Source: Cotesia glomerata
Lineage: Eukaryota > Arthropoda > Insecta > Hymenoptera > Braconidae
Direction of reading: 5' to 3'
Assembly: GCF_020080835.1 (NCBI RefSeq)
Contig: NC_058160.1
Coordinates: 26,771,152-26,835,151, forward strand
Length of the DNA stretch: 64,000 nucleotides
The translations under genes and the position numbers were made by a program. The notes beneath the pieces are model-generated. The model did not search any database. It saw nothing but the letters and a program-made list of their open reading frames with translations, and had not been told where the DNA came from. Every line of letters starts with the position of its first letter. Positions within the stretch are counted from its first letter, which is position 1. Below, in pieces: positions 1 to 28,905 of the stretch.

Positions 1-397
1 ATTATCTTATGTTACAGCTGTTTACGTAAGCGGCGATTTTAAAAGTTTTGATTCGGAGTAAAAGAAATTCTTTTTTTGATTAATCACTGAAGAAATCAAG
101 GGTCAAATCGAGCAGCCAAGTTCAAGACCTTCAGATTGTCTGTTAAAATGTATTTTAATTATAATTATAAAGTGACTTGTTTTAATATTGTGACTTAACG
201 ATCGAATTAACATTAATAATCATTTTTTAATATTTATGTTGATTGCAAAGACTGAGTTTATCGGTTAAGGCTCGTTACTTACTTTTAATGTGAAGTGATG
301 TCAAAATTTGTAAGAAGATATTTGTGAAGTTTTGTAGCATACAGTGAAGTAATTTTATCGGTATGTGTTCGGAGATTACGAGTTTTTAGACTTTTTT
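1..397 (+). other. Upstream/leader region of the FoxL2 gene
   Basis: No coding frame or repeat recognised. It precedes the first coding exon and probably holds leader and promoter, but I see no clear core promoter motif. Confidence 0.35.
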
Positions 398-16918
<16,521 letters not shown>

Positions 16919-18000
16919 ATTATCAATTGACTATCAAAGTAATTATAATTTATAAGCAATTTAATCCCCAAAGCCATTGAGAACTTTATCCGTCGGCAAA
17001 TTTTCCCGGACTAGTTTTATTTTTAATTGTAATTGTGATTAGTAGTTACAATATTTAAAATGTATTTTTTTTTATCGTTTATACGTAAGGAATTTATTGA
17101 TTTTTTTCTCTTTATAAATCAACATTGTTCAAATAATTTTAATTATCGGTTAAGATAGTGAGGATTTTTTAATTAGTAATTGATTAAATATTCCCTTAAG
17201 TTTAAAAATAATTGTCAGAGATGTAAATGTATTAATCATTTAAATATCATAAAGAACAATTATTATTATTATTTAATTACATATAGATATAAATTATTAT
17301 TCTGACCAATAAATAAAAATAAAAAGCGCTAATTCATGACTAAATTTTTTCAATCAAACTTTATAATTTAAATTGATATTTTTGAAATAATATTGTTATT
17401 TATCGTAAAAATTGTCATGTATTTATTAAATAAACATATATTTATTGCTCGGAATTGGTTAAATTTTTTTGTAAAAATATTAATAAAAATATTTATTACT
17501 CTAAAAGTTAGTGATTAACCATTATCAACCACACACAGTTCATTAACATATTTAAATAGTTTTATTTCCCAGAGATTGTTTACTATATTTTATTAAAATA
17601 ATAAAACAATTGTGGGTTGTGGAATTCATGATATGACGCGTATTTATATTTAACTAAAAATAAGATAATTTACCGTATTAATCATCCGCTTTATTACGAA
17701 ATAATAATAAGATATTTGCTAATATTATTATTCAGTATGTAATGTCGTTTAAAAATACACTATTATTATTGAAACATTGCGTTATTTTAATAATTTACTG
17801 ATAATTAATGCGTAGTGATACCAATATCGAGAGTTGAATGAGATTGTTTTTGTTAGTAATTATTTACGCGGCGAGATTAATAATTGATTTTACTTTAGTG
17901 GGACTTTTTTTATACTTGCGAGATTCAAAGGGGAGTTTGCGTCTAGAATAAGCTCCTCCTACGGATTCAGGGGTTCTCATAGTTTACACATTGAAACAAA

Positions 18001-19036
18001 AAAATATTTATTCAGAAAAAAAATTATTGAGTCAAGAAAAATTTCAAGAATTTTTCTAATTTTTTTTTTCAGTGTAAAAAATTCTTATTATTTTAATATT
18101 TTGTAAAAAATAAAAAAAATGTATAGGTAATTTTTTTTGCTTGTTACTTCACTAAAGTCCTCACATTGTAATTAAATATAAAATTTATCTCTCTTTAGTA
18201 AAATTAAAAAAAAATTCTTAATTTAGAAAATCATTTTTAAACTTACAAAATAATAAAGATATTTTTAAATAAATATAATTTCAAATTTAATAAACAAAAA
18301 TTTATTTTTAACAATTTAATTTCTTCAAGAAATTTTTCAAGAAATTTTCATTCTAAGATTTATTTTCAACTTTAAATAATTTAATAAAATTTTTTTAATA
18401 AACTTTAAATAATTTAATAAAATAAAATAAATAAATAAATAATTATAAAAAAAAAAAAAATTTACAAACTACTGACCAAAAAATTCCAAAGAAGATATCA
18501 AAAAACTTCTTTATTTTTATTATAATTAATTAAAACATTTATTCAGAAGAAAAATTATTAAGTCAAGAAAAATTTCAAGAATTTTTCTACTTTTTTTTTT
18601 TCAGAGTAAAAAATTCTTATTATTTTAATCTTTTCTAAAAAATAAAAAAAAATGAATAGGTACTTTTTTTTTGCTCATTACTTCATTAAAGTTCTTTCAC
18701 ATTGTAATTAAATATAAAATTTATAACTCTCTTTAGTAAAATTAAAAAAAAATTCTCAATTTAGAAAATCATTTTTAAACACAAAAAATAATAAAGATAT
18801 TTTTAAATAAATATAATTTCAAATTCAATAAACAAAAATTTATTTTTAACCATTTAATTTCTTCAATAAATTTTTTAAGAAATTTTCATTCTAAAATTTA
18901 TTTTCAACTTAAAATAATTTAATAAAATAAAATAAATAAATAAATAATTATTAAAAAAAATTTACCAACTACAGATCAAAAAATTCCAAAGAAGATATAA
19001 AAAAACTTCTTTATATTTATTATAATTAATTAAAAC
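18001..19036 (+). repeat. ~530-bp tandem duplication
   Basis: Sequence from AAAATATTTATTCAGAAAAA (18001) recurs from 18532, offset 531, with scattered substitutions and small deletions, ending at the shared TATAATTAATTAAAACAT. AT-rich and non-coding. Confidence 0.85.
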
Positions 19037-19635
19037 ATAATATATAACTTTTTGGCTGCATTAGTCATTAGGTAATTATAAGAAGGATATGTTTTTTAAA
19101 TAGTCGGCTTTTAAATGGAATTTACACTTGATTTCACAAGTAACAGACCGATAGCTTACACGGTGGCCATAGAAACAAAATTAGAATCAGCTTAAGAGAG
19201 TCGTAAACCAGAGAAGAGTACGTAAAACACGGGTTGAATGATGCGCGACAGCTGAAAGTTCAACCCGGCATCGGGTCTACAATTCCATCTAATCCCATCT
19301 TTATTATTAATTAGTAACCATTAATAATCATTATCAATATCAATAACGATATCAAATCTCTAAAAATTTCTTATTTCTTCCCAAAAAATAAAACCTTTAA
19401 AACTAAGCGCAATCCAGCTGAAATTTTTACCAGTTAAATTCATTTATTTTCTAGCATACAGAGCTAGATATTAGATAAATTATCACTATATTATACAAAA
19501 TATTTAAAAATATATATAAAAAATACAAAATGCATAAATAGTTTGAGAAAATACTAATATTGCACAAATTTCTTGTACTGTTACAATAACAGATTCTTAA
19601 TCCAATTTTTTATCATATAGTTTAGCGTTTTTTTA

Positions 19636-20491
19636 GGTAGTTACACATCTTTACACCAAATTACTCAATTCTGCGACATACTGTACTCAATAGAAATAAT
19701 TAAATAATTTAAAAAAAAGGCAACTTTACTAAATTCATTCACTACTCAATACTAACTTTATTCAACGCTAAGTTTACTCAGTTTCAACTTTATTTTATGA
19801 AATCTTTACTCAATAGTATTTTATAAGTGATAGCGCGCTTTTAAAAATCTCTATTCAATTTTTTTTGTTTTATAATATTTTTACTTTAAATAAATTTAAA
19901 AAAAACTTTATGCAATAATTTTATTCTTAAAAAATAAAATTCCATTGTTTTACAAACTTTATTCAATCTCAACTTTACTCAACTATATGTAATTTCTATA
20001 TCTACACGGAAAAAACAAGATTACACTGGATATCATCCCAGATTATACTGAGTAAAAAAAAAATTTCAGATAGTAGCTAGTATAATCCAGATATCACGCA
20101 GTATAATCTTCATTACAATGAGTATAATCTAGATATCACACAGTATAATCTGGATTTTTTTAACTATCTGAAATTTTTTTACCACAGATATCACTGAGTA
20201 TAATCTGGGATGATATCCAGTGTCATTTTGTTCTTTCCGTGTAAATATAATAAAAAATTTTTTTTTTAATTTATTAAATTATTTTATTGCAGTACAGATT
20301 GCACAGAGCTGAGAAATTTTGAGTACAGTTTTTTTTGCCGAATAAAATATTATTAAATAAAAAAATATTGAATATAGATTTTTAAAAGCGCGTCATCACT
20401 TGTAAAATACTATTGAGTAAAGATTTAATTGAATACAGTTAATACTGAGTAAACAGCGTTGAGTAATTTGGAGTAAAGATGTGTAACTGCC
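19636..20491. mobile_element. Long-inverted-repeat element, copy 2, with a nested MITE
   Basis: Same ends as 11258-11975 (GGTAGTTACACATCTTTACA and GTAAAGATGTGTAACTGCC). T-rich flanks make the target duplication ambiguous. A 237-bp element interrupts it at 20005-20241. Confidence 0.72.
20005..20241. mobile_element. Nested CACGGAAAA hairpin MITE (TA target)
   Basis: Starts CACGGAAAAAACAAGATTAC and ends with an inverted copy (CTTTCCGTG), each side flanked by TA. Arms of ~70 bp contain ACTGGATATCATCCCAGATT and its complement. TA duplication suggests a Tc1/mariner-type MITE. Confidence 0.72.
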
Positions 20492-22047
20492 TTTTTTTTA
20501 CTATAATTTAATATCTTAAAATTATTAGGTAAAAGGTTAAAATATTTTATTGTAACAAAAATTTAAAACTTTATTTTATTTCTTATTTATTATTTGATTT
20601 TTATTGATGCCCACTAAATAAAACAGGGCGTTCACTGTTCTCTGACGGTTTCGAGTTATCCCAGAGAAGCATAATAAAATCGGACATAAATAACTGGCTC
20701 GAGGCGTGAGTTAAATAACGTAAATGTTAATAATCGTGTATAGTGGACCAGCTTGCTCATACGAGTACATACGAGTCAACTGTGCATTATATATTATATT
20801 ATTATATTATATTACATTACAAAGTATATTATGATTAAATATTTTATGTTTAATACATATAAAATCCGAAACATAAACTTTATTTATTTATTTATCTATT
20901 TCTTCCCTTTGTTTACTTCCCGTAGGACTAAGGATGTCATACAGTGATATATTTTCGCAAAATATTTTTTAATCGCCGCTTGATAGACTCGCTTTGTTAT
21001 TTATTTTAAAAAACTATCAGCAAACAAACAACAAATAAATAAAATAATTTGAAATGTTTAGTATACAATGGAAGTATCTTTTAAAAACATACTGTAACAT
21101 CAAAGTTAGTTTATATAATCTAATAGATGAGAATAATTAAAGAGAACAAGATAAATTATTGTGAAAATTACCGCTCGGCCATTTACACGCCAACTATTTG
21201 CATGTCGTCACTTTCCTGGTGAACTACTGCAAAGACCTCGGATAATTTATTATTTCTTCTTCTTTAATTCTATTTTATTGGTCTCTTATTTTCTCACTTG
21301 ATGATTAGCTGCTAATGACGCAAGGCTGAGATTACTCGGCTCATCTCTTCTCCGTTATATACAGATATTCTTCTCTTGGTTTTTTAAACTTTTTAATGGT
21401 TACGGAAAGGATCTCTCTTGGAGTCGGAGAAGCGCAATGACGCGGGCAATTTGTAGTCAGATGTCAACGAAGCTATTTCTGTTTTATAGTATTATGTGTA
21501 TCTGTATTTATCTGTATTATATTATAGATATATGTGTTATATGTGTGTGAAAAAGAAAAACGAGTACAAGAAGCATAGCGGGCGGACGTTTAACTTTAAC
21601 ATAATATGAACAGACGACCCTCAAGTCGGCGATATATTATCTGGCGCTTTTCGGTTTTATTTTTGAGATTTTCCGTTTACACGCTCAACTATTTTTTTTC
21701 CTTCCGTTCTTATACAAGGTGTCGTTTGTTTTCGTATAAATTATGTCCAGTTGTTAAATATTTAGGCCTGCTGCTTGGTTTTATTCTCTGAAGATATAAT
21801 ATAGTTATTATTTTATGAGGTCGTTTTTAAAAATATAAATTATAATTTAATTATATTTAAATTAACAGACATCAAAAGAATTTTTAATAAATTATTATAA
21901 ATGAAATTAAAATACTTTTTTTAATATATTATTTATTATAAATAAAATAAAAAAAAATTTAAGAAACAATGGAAGAAATTTTTTGAAAATATTTTGTTAA
22001 AAAAAAAAGTCAGATGTCGCTTGATTTTAATATATAATTTACAGTAA

Positions 22048-23082
22048 TCTATATTATTAAGATAATAAGAAAAATTTTGTGTCCAGGATAGTCATATAAT
22101 AAAATCGGTTTTTTAAGTGAAATTTAGTGTCATTGCAAAGGTCTTGATTTGAATTTCTGCCTTTTTAAGGTTTCATATCATTCTCACTGATATTCAATTT
22201 ATTGTGATAAGTATTTAAGCTGCATTCGAAAATACATAATAAAGAAATTACCTTGTATCTTGAGAACTATTGACGTTTTTTAAGATATAAGCTGATCCCG
22301 ATGTTACACACATCAAGATCTTTCATTTGAGTACCCACGTCAATTTTTCATATATTTATATGTATTATATATATATGTATATATGAAAAATATATCAAAA
22401 TGCATGTGGGTACTCAAATGAAAGCTCTTGATGAGTGTAACATCGGGATGAGTTTATATCATTAAAAACGCCAATAGTTAAGAAAGTACAGTGCAATTTA
22501 ACAAATATCCCGTGAACTATTGACATTTTTAAAGATATAAACTCAACTCGACATTACACTCATCGAGACCTTTCATTTGAGTACCCACATCAATTTTTCA
22601 TATATTTATATATTATATATATGTATATATGAAAAATATATCAAAATGCATGTGGGTACTCAAATGAAAGCTCTTGATGAGTGTAACATCGGGATGAGTT
22701 TATATCTTTAAAAACGTCAATAGTTAAGAAAGTACAGTGCAATTTAACAAATATCCCGTGAACTATTGACATTTTTAAAGATATAAACTCAACTCGACAT
22801 TACACTCATCGAGACCTTTTCATTTGAGTACCCACATCAATTTTTCATATATTTATATATTATATATATATGTATATATGAAAAATATATCAAAATGCAT
22901 GTGGGTACTCAAATGAAAGCTCTTGATGAGTGTAACATCGGGATGAGTTTATATCTTTAAAAACGTCAATAGTTAAGAAAGTACAGTGCAATTTTACAAA
23001 AGTCGTTATTTAATAAAGCAAAATTTTATTTATTTATAGTTCACAAATCACGGCAGTCACATAGTGACTGCAAGGTTGTTAG
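22048..23082 (+). mobile_element. Helitron-like element, copy E (3 units)
   Basis: TC start preceded by A; ends GCAGTCACATAGTGACTGC then TTAG, followed by T. Units at about 22500-22739 and 22741-22980 are nearly identical. Confidence 0.8.
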
Positions 23083-23084
23083 TC

Positions 23085-23450
23085 TATTGTTATTTTATAA
23101 TTAATAATACAAAATAATTGTTTCAATCGTTAAAAATTTATCTTTAACCCTTCGTCACTCGCCTCATGAGCAGATCGCCGCCTAACAACTACTCAACCTA
23201 TAGAGGACTCACTATAGTGCGAGCGAGAAACTAAAAAAGACGCGAGTGACGAAGGGTTAACTAAAAAGTGTCTTCACAAAAATTTTTCTAAAAAATTTGA
23301 GAAGAAATCTTTGAATTAATAATAATTTTATTTTATAAAATTAATAATACAAAATAATTGTTTTAATTTTTTAAAATTTATTTTTAACTAAAAAGTGTCT
23401 TTACAAAAATTTTTCTAAAAAATTTAAGAAGAAATCTTTTACAAAAGATC
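23085..23450 (+). repeat. Short tandem duplication (two copies, one with a MITE)
   Basis: The block TTAATAATACAAAATAATTG ... AAAAATTTTTCTAAAAAATT occurs twice, at about 23095-23316 and 23339-23450. The first copy is longer only because a 109-bp element plus TTAA sits in it. Confidence 0.8.
23148..23256. mobile_element. piggyBac-type MITE, 109 bp, TTAA target
   Basis: Perfect 15-bp terminal inverted repeats CCCTTCGTCACTCGC ... GCGAGTGACGAAGGG, flanked by TTAA at 23144-23147 and 23257-23260. CCC...GGG ends plus a TTAA duplication are the piggyBac hallmark. The neighbouring duplicate has the empty site with a single TTAA-like target. Confidence 0.85.
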
Positions 23451-24196
23451 CAAGTAATGAAATAAGTGAAAGATTGAGTCATTTGCTTAGTGAAATGTAG
23501 CTTATGCAGTAATCTAAGAAGCTAGTGCAGTCGTTGCTTTGATGATTAACAGACACGTGCCAAAGCGTACAAGAGCGCGCGCAGATCGTTAAGTGCTGAC
23601 AAAGATCGGTCTGCACATGAGCTGCTGACACCCTACACTGAAGAACACTTAAACTTTTCTCATTTTTCCCATTACTTTCAACACACTTTTTCTCAGTCTC
23701 TCGGGTTTATTTATACATAAAATTCCATTTTTCCAGACTACGTGACGTAAGATTAAATGTTTTATTGCCGTCCGCTCGGCAAAGCTATTAAATATTCAAG
23801 TATTCTTTTAAAAGCGGACCCATTTAACTAAGTTGGATCTTTTTAAAATAAATATTCGACGTACTCTTAAATTAGAAGTTAATCAATCAATTGACTAACG
23901 AATTGATGATAAGAATATTGTTTTGTCACAATAATTAGACATCGATCGAGTATCATAACTTACGATGAAAATTTGTAAACTATGTTAGCTGTATCCTGTT
24001 ATATCAACGATTGACTCATCTTGATGCATTAGCGGATATTGTCCTACGCCAAGTATCATGTTGCAGAGTCTAGTAGCATGTACAGTTTACATTTATACCC
24101 ATAATATAGAATCAAATCGTATCGTGTGAATAGTACCAGCTGTTCAAGTCAAGATACTCTTATTTGACACCTACTACATAATATACTAGTCAAATT

Positions 24197-25282
24197 ATTT
24201 ACATTATTAAGAGAATAAGCAAAATTTTGTGGCCAGTGTATTTATATTATAAAATGGGTTTTTATGGTTAAATTTGGTATCATTGGAAAAGTCTTGACCT
24301 GAAGTTGTGCCTTTTTATGGTTTCATATCATTCTCACCAATAGTCAATTTATGATGATAAGTATTTAGGCTGCATTCGGAAATACTCTATCTTTAGATAC
24401 ATAATTAAGGAATGACCTTGTATTTCGTGAACTATTGACATTTTTAAAGATATAAGCTCATCTTGATGTTACACTCATCAAGACCTTTCATTTGAGTACC
24501 CACATCAATTTTTCATATATTTTTATATATTATATATATGTATATATGAAAAGTATATCAAAAATGCATGTGGGTACTCAAATGAAAGCTCTTAATAAGT
24601 GTAACATCGGGATGAGCTTATATCTTTAAAAACGTCAATAGTTAAAAAATCACAGTGCAATTTAACATAATCAAGAAATGACCTTGTATCTTGTGAACTA
24701 TTGACATTTTTAAAGATATAAGCTCATCATGATGTTGAACTCATCAAGACCTTTCATTTGAGTACCCACATCAATTTTTCATATATTTTTATATATTATA
24801 TATATGTATATATGAAAAATATATCAAAATTCATGTGGCTACTCAAATGAAAGCTCTTAATAAGTGTAACATCGGGATGAGCTTATATCTTTAAAAACGT
24901 CAATAGTTAAGAAATCACAGTGCAATTTAACATAATTAAGAAATGGCCATGTATCTTGTGAACTACTGATATTTTTAAAGATATAAACTCGCTCCGACAT
25001 TACACTCATCGAGACTTTTCATTTGAATACTCACATTAATTTTTCATATATTTATATATATCATATATATGTATATATGAAAAATATATCAAAAATGCAT
25101 GTGGGTACTCAAATGGAAGCTCTTGATGAGTGTAACATCGGGATGAGCTAATATCTTAAAAAATGTCAATAGTTAAAAAATTACAGTAGAATTTAACAAA
25201 AGTCATCATTTAATAAAGCAAGATTTTGTTTATTTATAGTTCACAAGTCACGGCAGTCACATAGTGACTGCGAGATTACTAG
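24197..25282 (+). mobile_element. Helitron-like element, copy F (3 units)
   Basis: 5' end is slightly altered (TTTACATTATTAAGAGAATA); 3' end GCAGTCACATAGTGACTGC then ACTAG, followed by T. Three palindromic units. Confidence 0.75.
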
Positions 25283-25716
25283 TTTATTTTTTATTTAGAT
25301 TGTGAGAAAAGGATACTTTTAAATTTCCAGGAAAATGGATGTGATATTTTTTTTTCAATATAAAAATTTTTAAATAAATAATTAGTAACTGTTCAAAAAA
25401 ATGTAATGATATGAATTTTAGACATTAAGTCTGTATATTTATTTTTTATAATTTTATATTAACAATTAATTATACTTACATACTAATGGTACTTATTTTA
25501 ATTAAATACCACGTAGTTGATTAATTAAAGACGATAAAAATGTTTATATGTAAAAAGAATATTTTATATAATATTATAATTATCCTCTTCTATTTATTTT
25601 TTTTTTCACGTTCGACGTTTAAATTTTAATACTTAGATGACAGATAAAATGCTGAGGAATGACTGTCAAAAATAATATTAAGGACTTTAGTACGAAAATT
25701 CAGCAGTAATTGTGAT

Positions 25717-28700
25717 TTAATCCTCGCCGAGCAGATCCTCATCGAGATTGACGTCCTGTAATAATTATATATTTATTATGCTGGTAGTTATCGAGTATTT
25801 TTTTATTTTATTTATGTAATTCATTAGTCGCGCTAATATTATGTGATAATTATTGTTGATATATGTAATCGATACAAATTGAACGTGAACGAAGGGTATT
25901 CAATATATATAGGAATATATGTGCCTGAACCGACGGATACATGTGAGTAATGTGTTCAATGTTTTAGTATGTTAGCCGAGAGCTTTTGCAAAAACCCCCA
26001 GGCTGTTTATTCTATCAGCAGTCACGGTGTATTTTATTTACAGGTTTGTTGCCATAACATACTAAACCCCATCGAGTTAATCCTGCGACAGAGTCGCAAA
26101 TCGTAGCTGAGCTATGCGTTTTGTCACGCTTTCATACATTGCCTTTTATATATATATACATATGTATATTCATTTTTTTTTATTTTATACTCCGACTCAG
26201 CGTTTATTTATTTTATTTAACAATATCGTTGTTAGTAAATTACGCGTATCTAATTTATTAGTTTCACAAATAAAATTCACAGCTATTCGATATTATCAAT
26301 TGACTTTACAGATGAATTATTTGTGCTATATTTTTTTAATAATAATAATAATTCAAATAAACGCGCTGTGCATTATTAGATTTTCCAAAATTTTACAAAT
26401 GATATTTCATTAAAAACTAAGAAAATTAAATACATATTTTGTAAAATATTTGTTAAGTATCGTACAAAAAGTAAACTGTAAAATTTATTTTGATTGCGAT
26501 TAATTTTTATAGTTTTAAACAGTAAAAATAGAAACTATAGAAACTATAAAAATTAATAGGAAAAAGTAAATTAATTTACTAAATATTTTATTAAATTTAC
26601 TTCACAGTAAAATTTACTTGGATTGCTATTAATTTTTATAGTTTCTATTTTTACTGTTTGAAACTATAAAAATTAATCGCAATCAAAGTAAATTTTACAG
26701 TTTACTTTTTGTACGATACTTAACAAATATTTTACAAAATATGTATTTAATTTTTTTAGTTTTTAATGAAATATCATTTGTAAAATTTTGGAAAATCTAA
26801 TAATGCACAGCGCGTTTATTTGAATTATTATTATTAATAAAAAAACAGTACAGTGGACATCGGGGTGGCACAAATTTAAATATTACAAAATTTAATGTAG
26901 AAAGTGTAAAAGCTACAATTTATAATTAAATATCGAAAATGTGATTAGTAGCTGTCACTATAGTAAATAACGACTCTCTCATCTTAAAAACTTACAGTTT
27001 CAAACAGTAAAATTGCCTTTTCAATATATAGTCTATACTATGAGTAAAAGGGGAAGGTCTCACACTCGAATAATTTAACATTTGAAACAGTAAAAATTCT
27101 ACTCTTAAAATATATATTTTACCAGTCCAAGCAAATCAATAACTATAGTTTGATTTTTAGCGTTGCGTTCAAAATTTACCATTTTATTTTGTAAATATTG
27201 ACGTTGCTTGTATAGAAATTTAGCAACTGTAGTTTATATTTTTTACATATCATGCGATCATTTTTTAGGTACGAAATGATAAATATCAAATTCAAAATTC
27301 TTAATTATTATACTTTAACATTTTCGACTTTCACATAGCAAATATTACTGTTTGAAATAGTATTTTTTCCGTGTAAATAATAAATTGTAGCATTTAAATG
27401 ATAAATATTATAAAGTGATTGTTAAAATCAGGATTTTACTGTTTGAAATGGTAATTTTTTCCAGTTGATCATTACTTATTATAAATCGACTATTATTTAT
27501 TACAGTTTACTTTTTCCGTGTACTATTATATTAAATATCATTTTATGTAATAAATCTATCAGAAAAATCCATTACGAATGTTTACATAAATATAATTAAT
27601 TCCATAATTGTAAAATAATATATTTTAATCCCTAGAATAATATATGTAAAAGCAAATATACTTGTAATTGATATATTTAGTTTAAATATATTAATGGACC
27701 TGAAAATAAATAAAATAAAAAAGTAATTTATCTTACAGTGGTGTCGATATTTTCATCAAGCTCGAGATCCAAATCCAAATCCTCATCCTCTACCGTCAAT
27801 GGTCTCGAAGTACTTTTCGGATTCGTTACTTTTTCAGGCACTAACGGCTTCATTTGAGCGCCAGCGTGATCTAAATCAAGCCCTTGCAATCTGTTGGCCA
27901 AATAATCATCCTTTTTGTTGTCATCATCCGCTTGTCCGTCATCATGAGTACCATGTCCAGCGGCTAACATTTCTTCAGCAGGCTTTCGCTCAATATTTAA
28001 CTGAAAAATAAGAAAAAAAAACCAACGATCTAGATTATCTTAATAACCGTGACTTAATAATAAACACAATACATTGTGAGTATGAACGACTATAAAATTA
28101 TTAATTTAACGAGAATAAATAAAAATAAGAGTAAGCAAGTAGATAAAACGAGTGGATGCTATTGTTGTTGGTATTATACATTTACAAGTGTAGATTGTAA
28201 ATTGATTACAACTGAGTAATGGATTAGTTCCGATAGGATTCGCACAACATAAATGTAATCAGTTTACTGTTACGCAATCATCGTAAAGTGTGCGCTGCGA
28301 TTTAAACTTTAAAACACGGCATTTGATGGATCAATCTGGCCTGTTTAAAGTAATCGTTTTATCGCATAACGATTCATGCATAAATCAATTACACTTAAAT
28401 TAATAAAACGTTTATTGTTTTATTCTAATTAGATAAGCACTCCAGTTTTAAATACGTGCCAACTATTCATTATTTTAATATTAAAATCTATATTATTAAA
28501 AGAATAAGCAAAATTTTGTGGCCAGTGTATTTATATGATAAAATGGATTTTTATGGTTAAATTGAGTATCATTGGAAAAGTCTTGACTTGAATTTGTGTC
28601 TTTTCAAAGTTTCATATCATTCTCACCAATAGTCAATTTATGATAATAAGTATTTAGGCTGCATTCGAAAGTACTCTATCTCTAGATACATAATTAAGAA

Positions 28701-28808
28701 ATGACATTGTATTTCGTCAACTATTGACGTTTTTTTAGATATAAGCTCATCTCGATGTTACACTCATCAAGACCTTTTATTTGAGTACTCACATCAATTT
28801 TTCATATA

Positions 28809-28905
<97 letters not shown>

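Larger units (their letters stand above)
16919..25716. other. Intergenic region between FoxL2 and COPB2
   Basis: No protein gene recognised. It holds the FoxL2 3' UTR, a 530-bp tandem duplication, a long-inverted-repeat element with a nested MITE, two Helitron-like copies and a piggyBac-type MITE (each listed). 19080-19330, 20580-21830 and 23460-24190 look non-repetitive; they contain only short frames and no recognised RNA gene. Confidence 0.6.

Noticed and set aside
23148..23256. Short regulatory hairpin or terminator
   Set aside because: CCC/GGG ends with TTAA on both sides and an empty site next door fit a piggyBac MITE.
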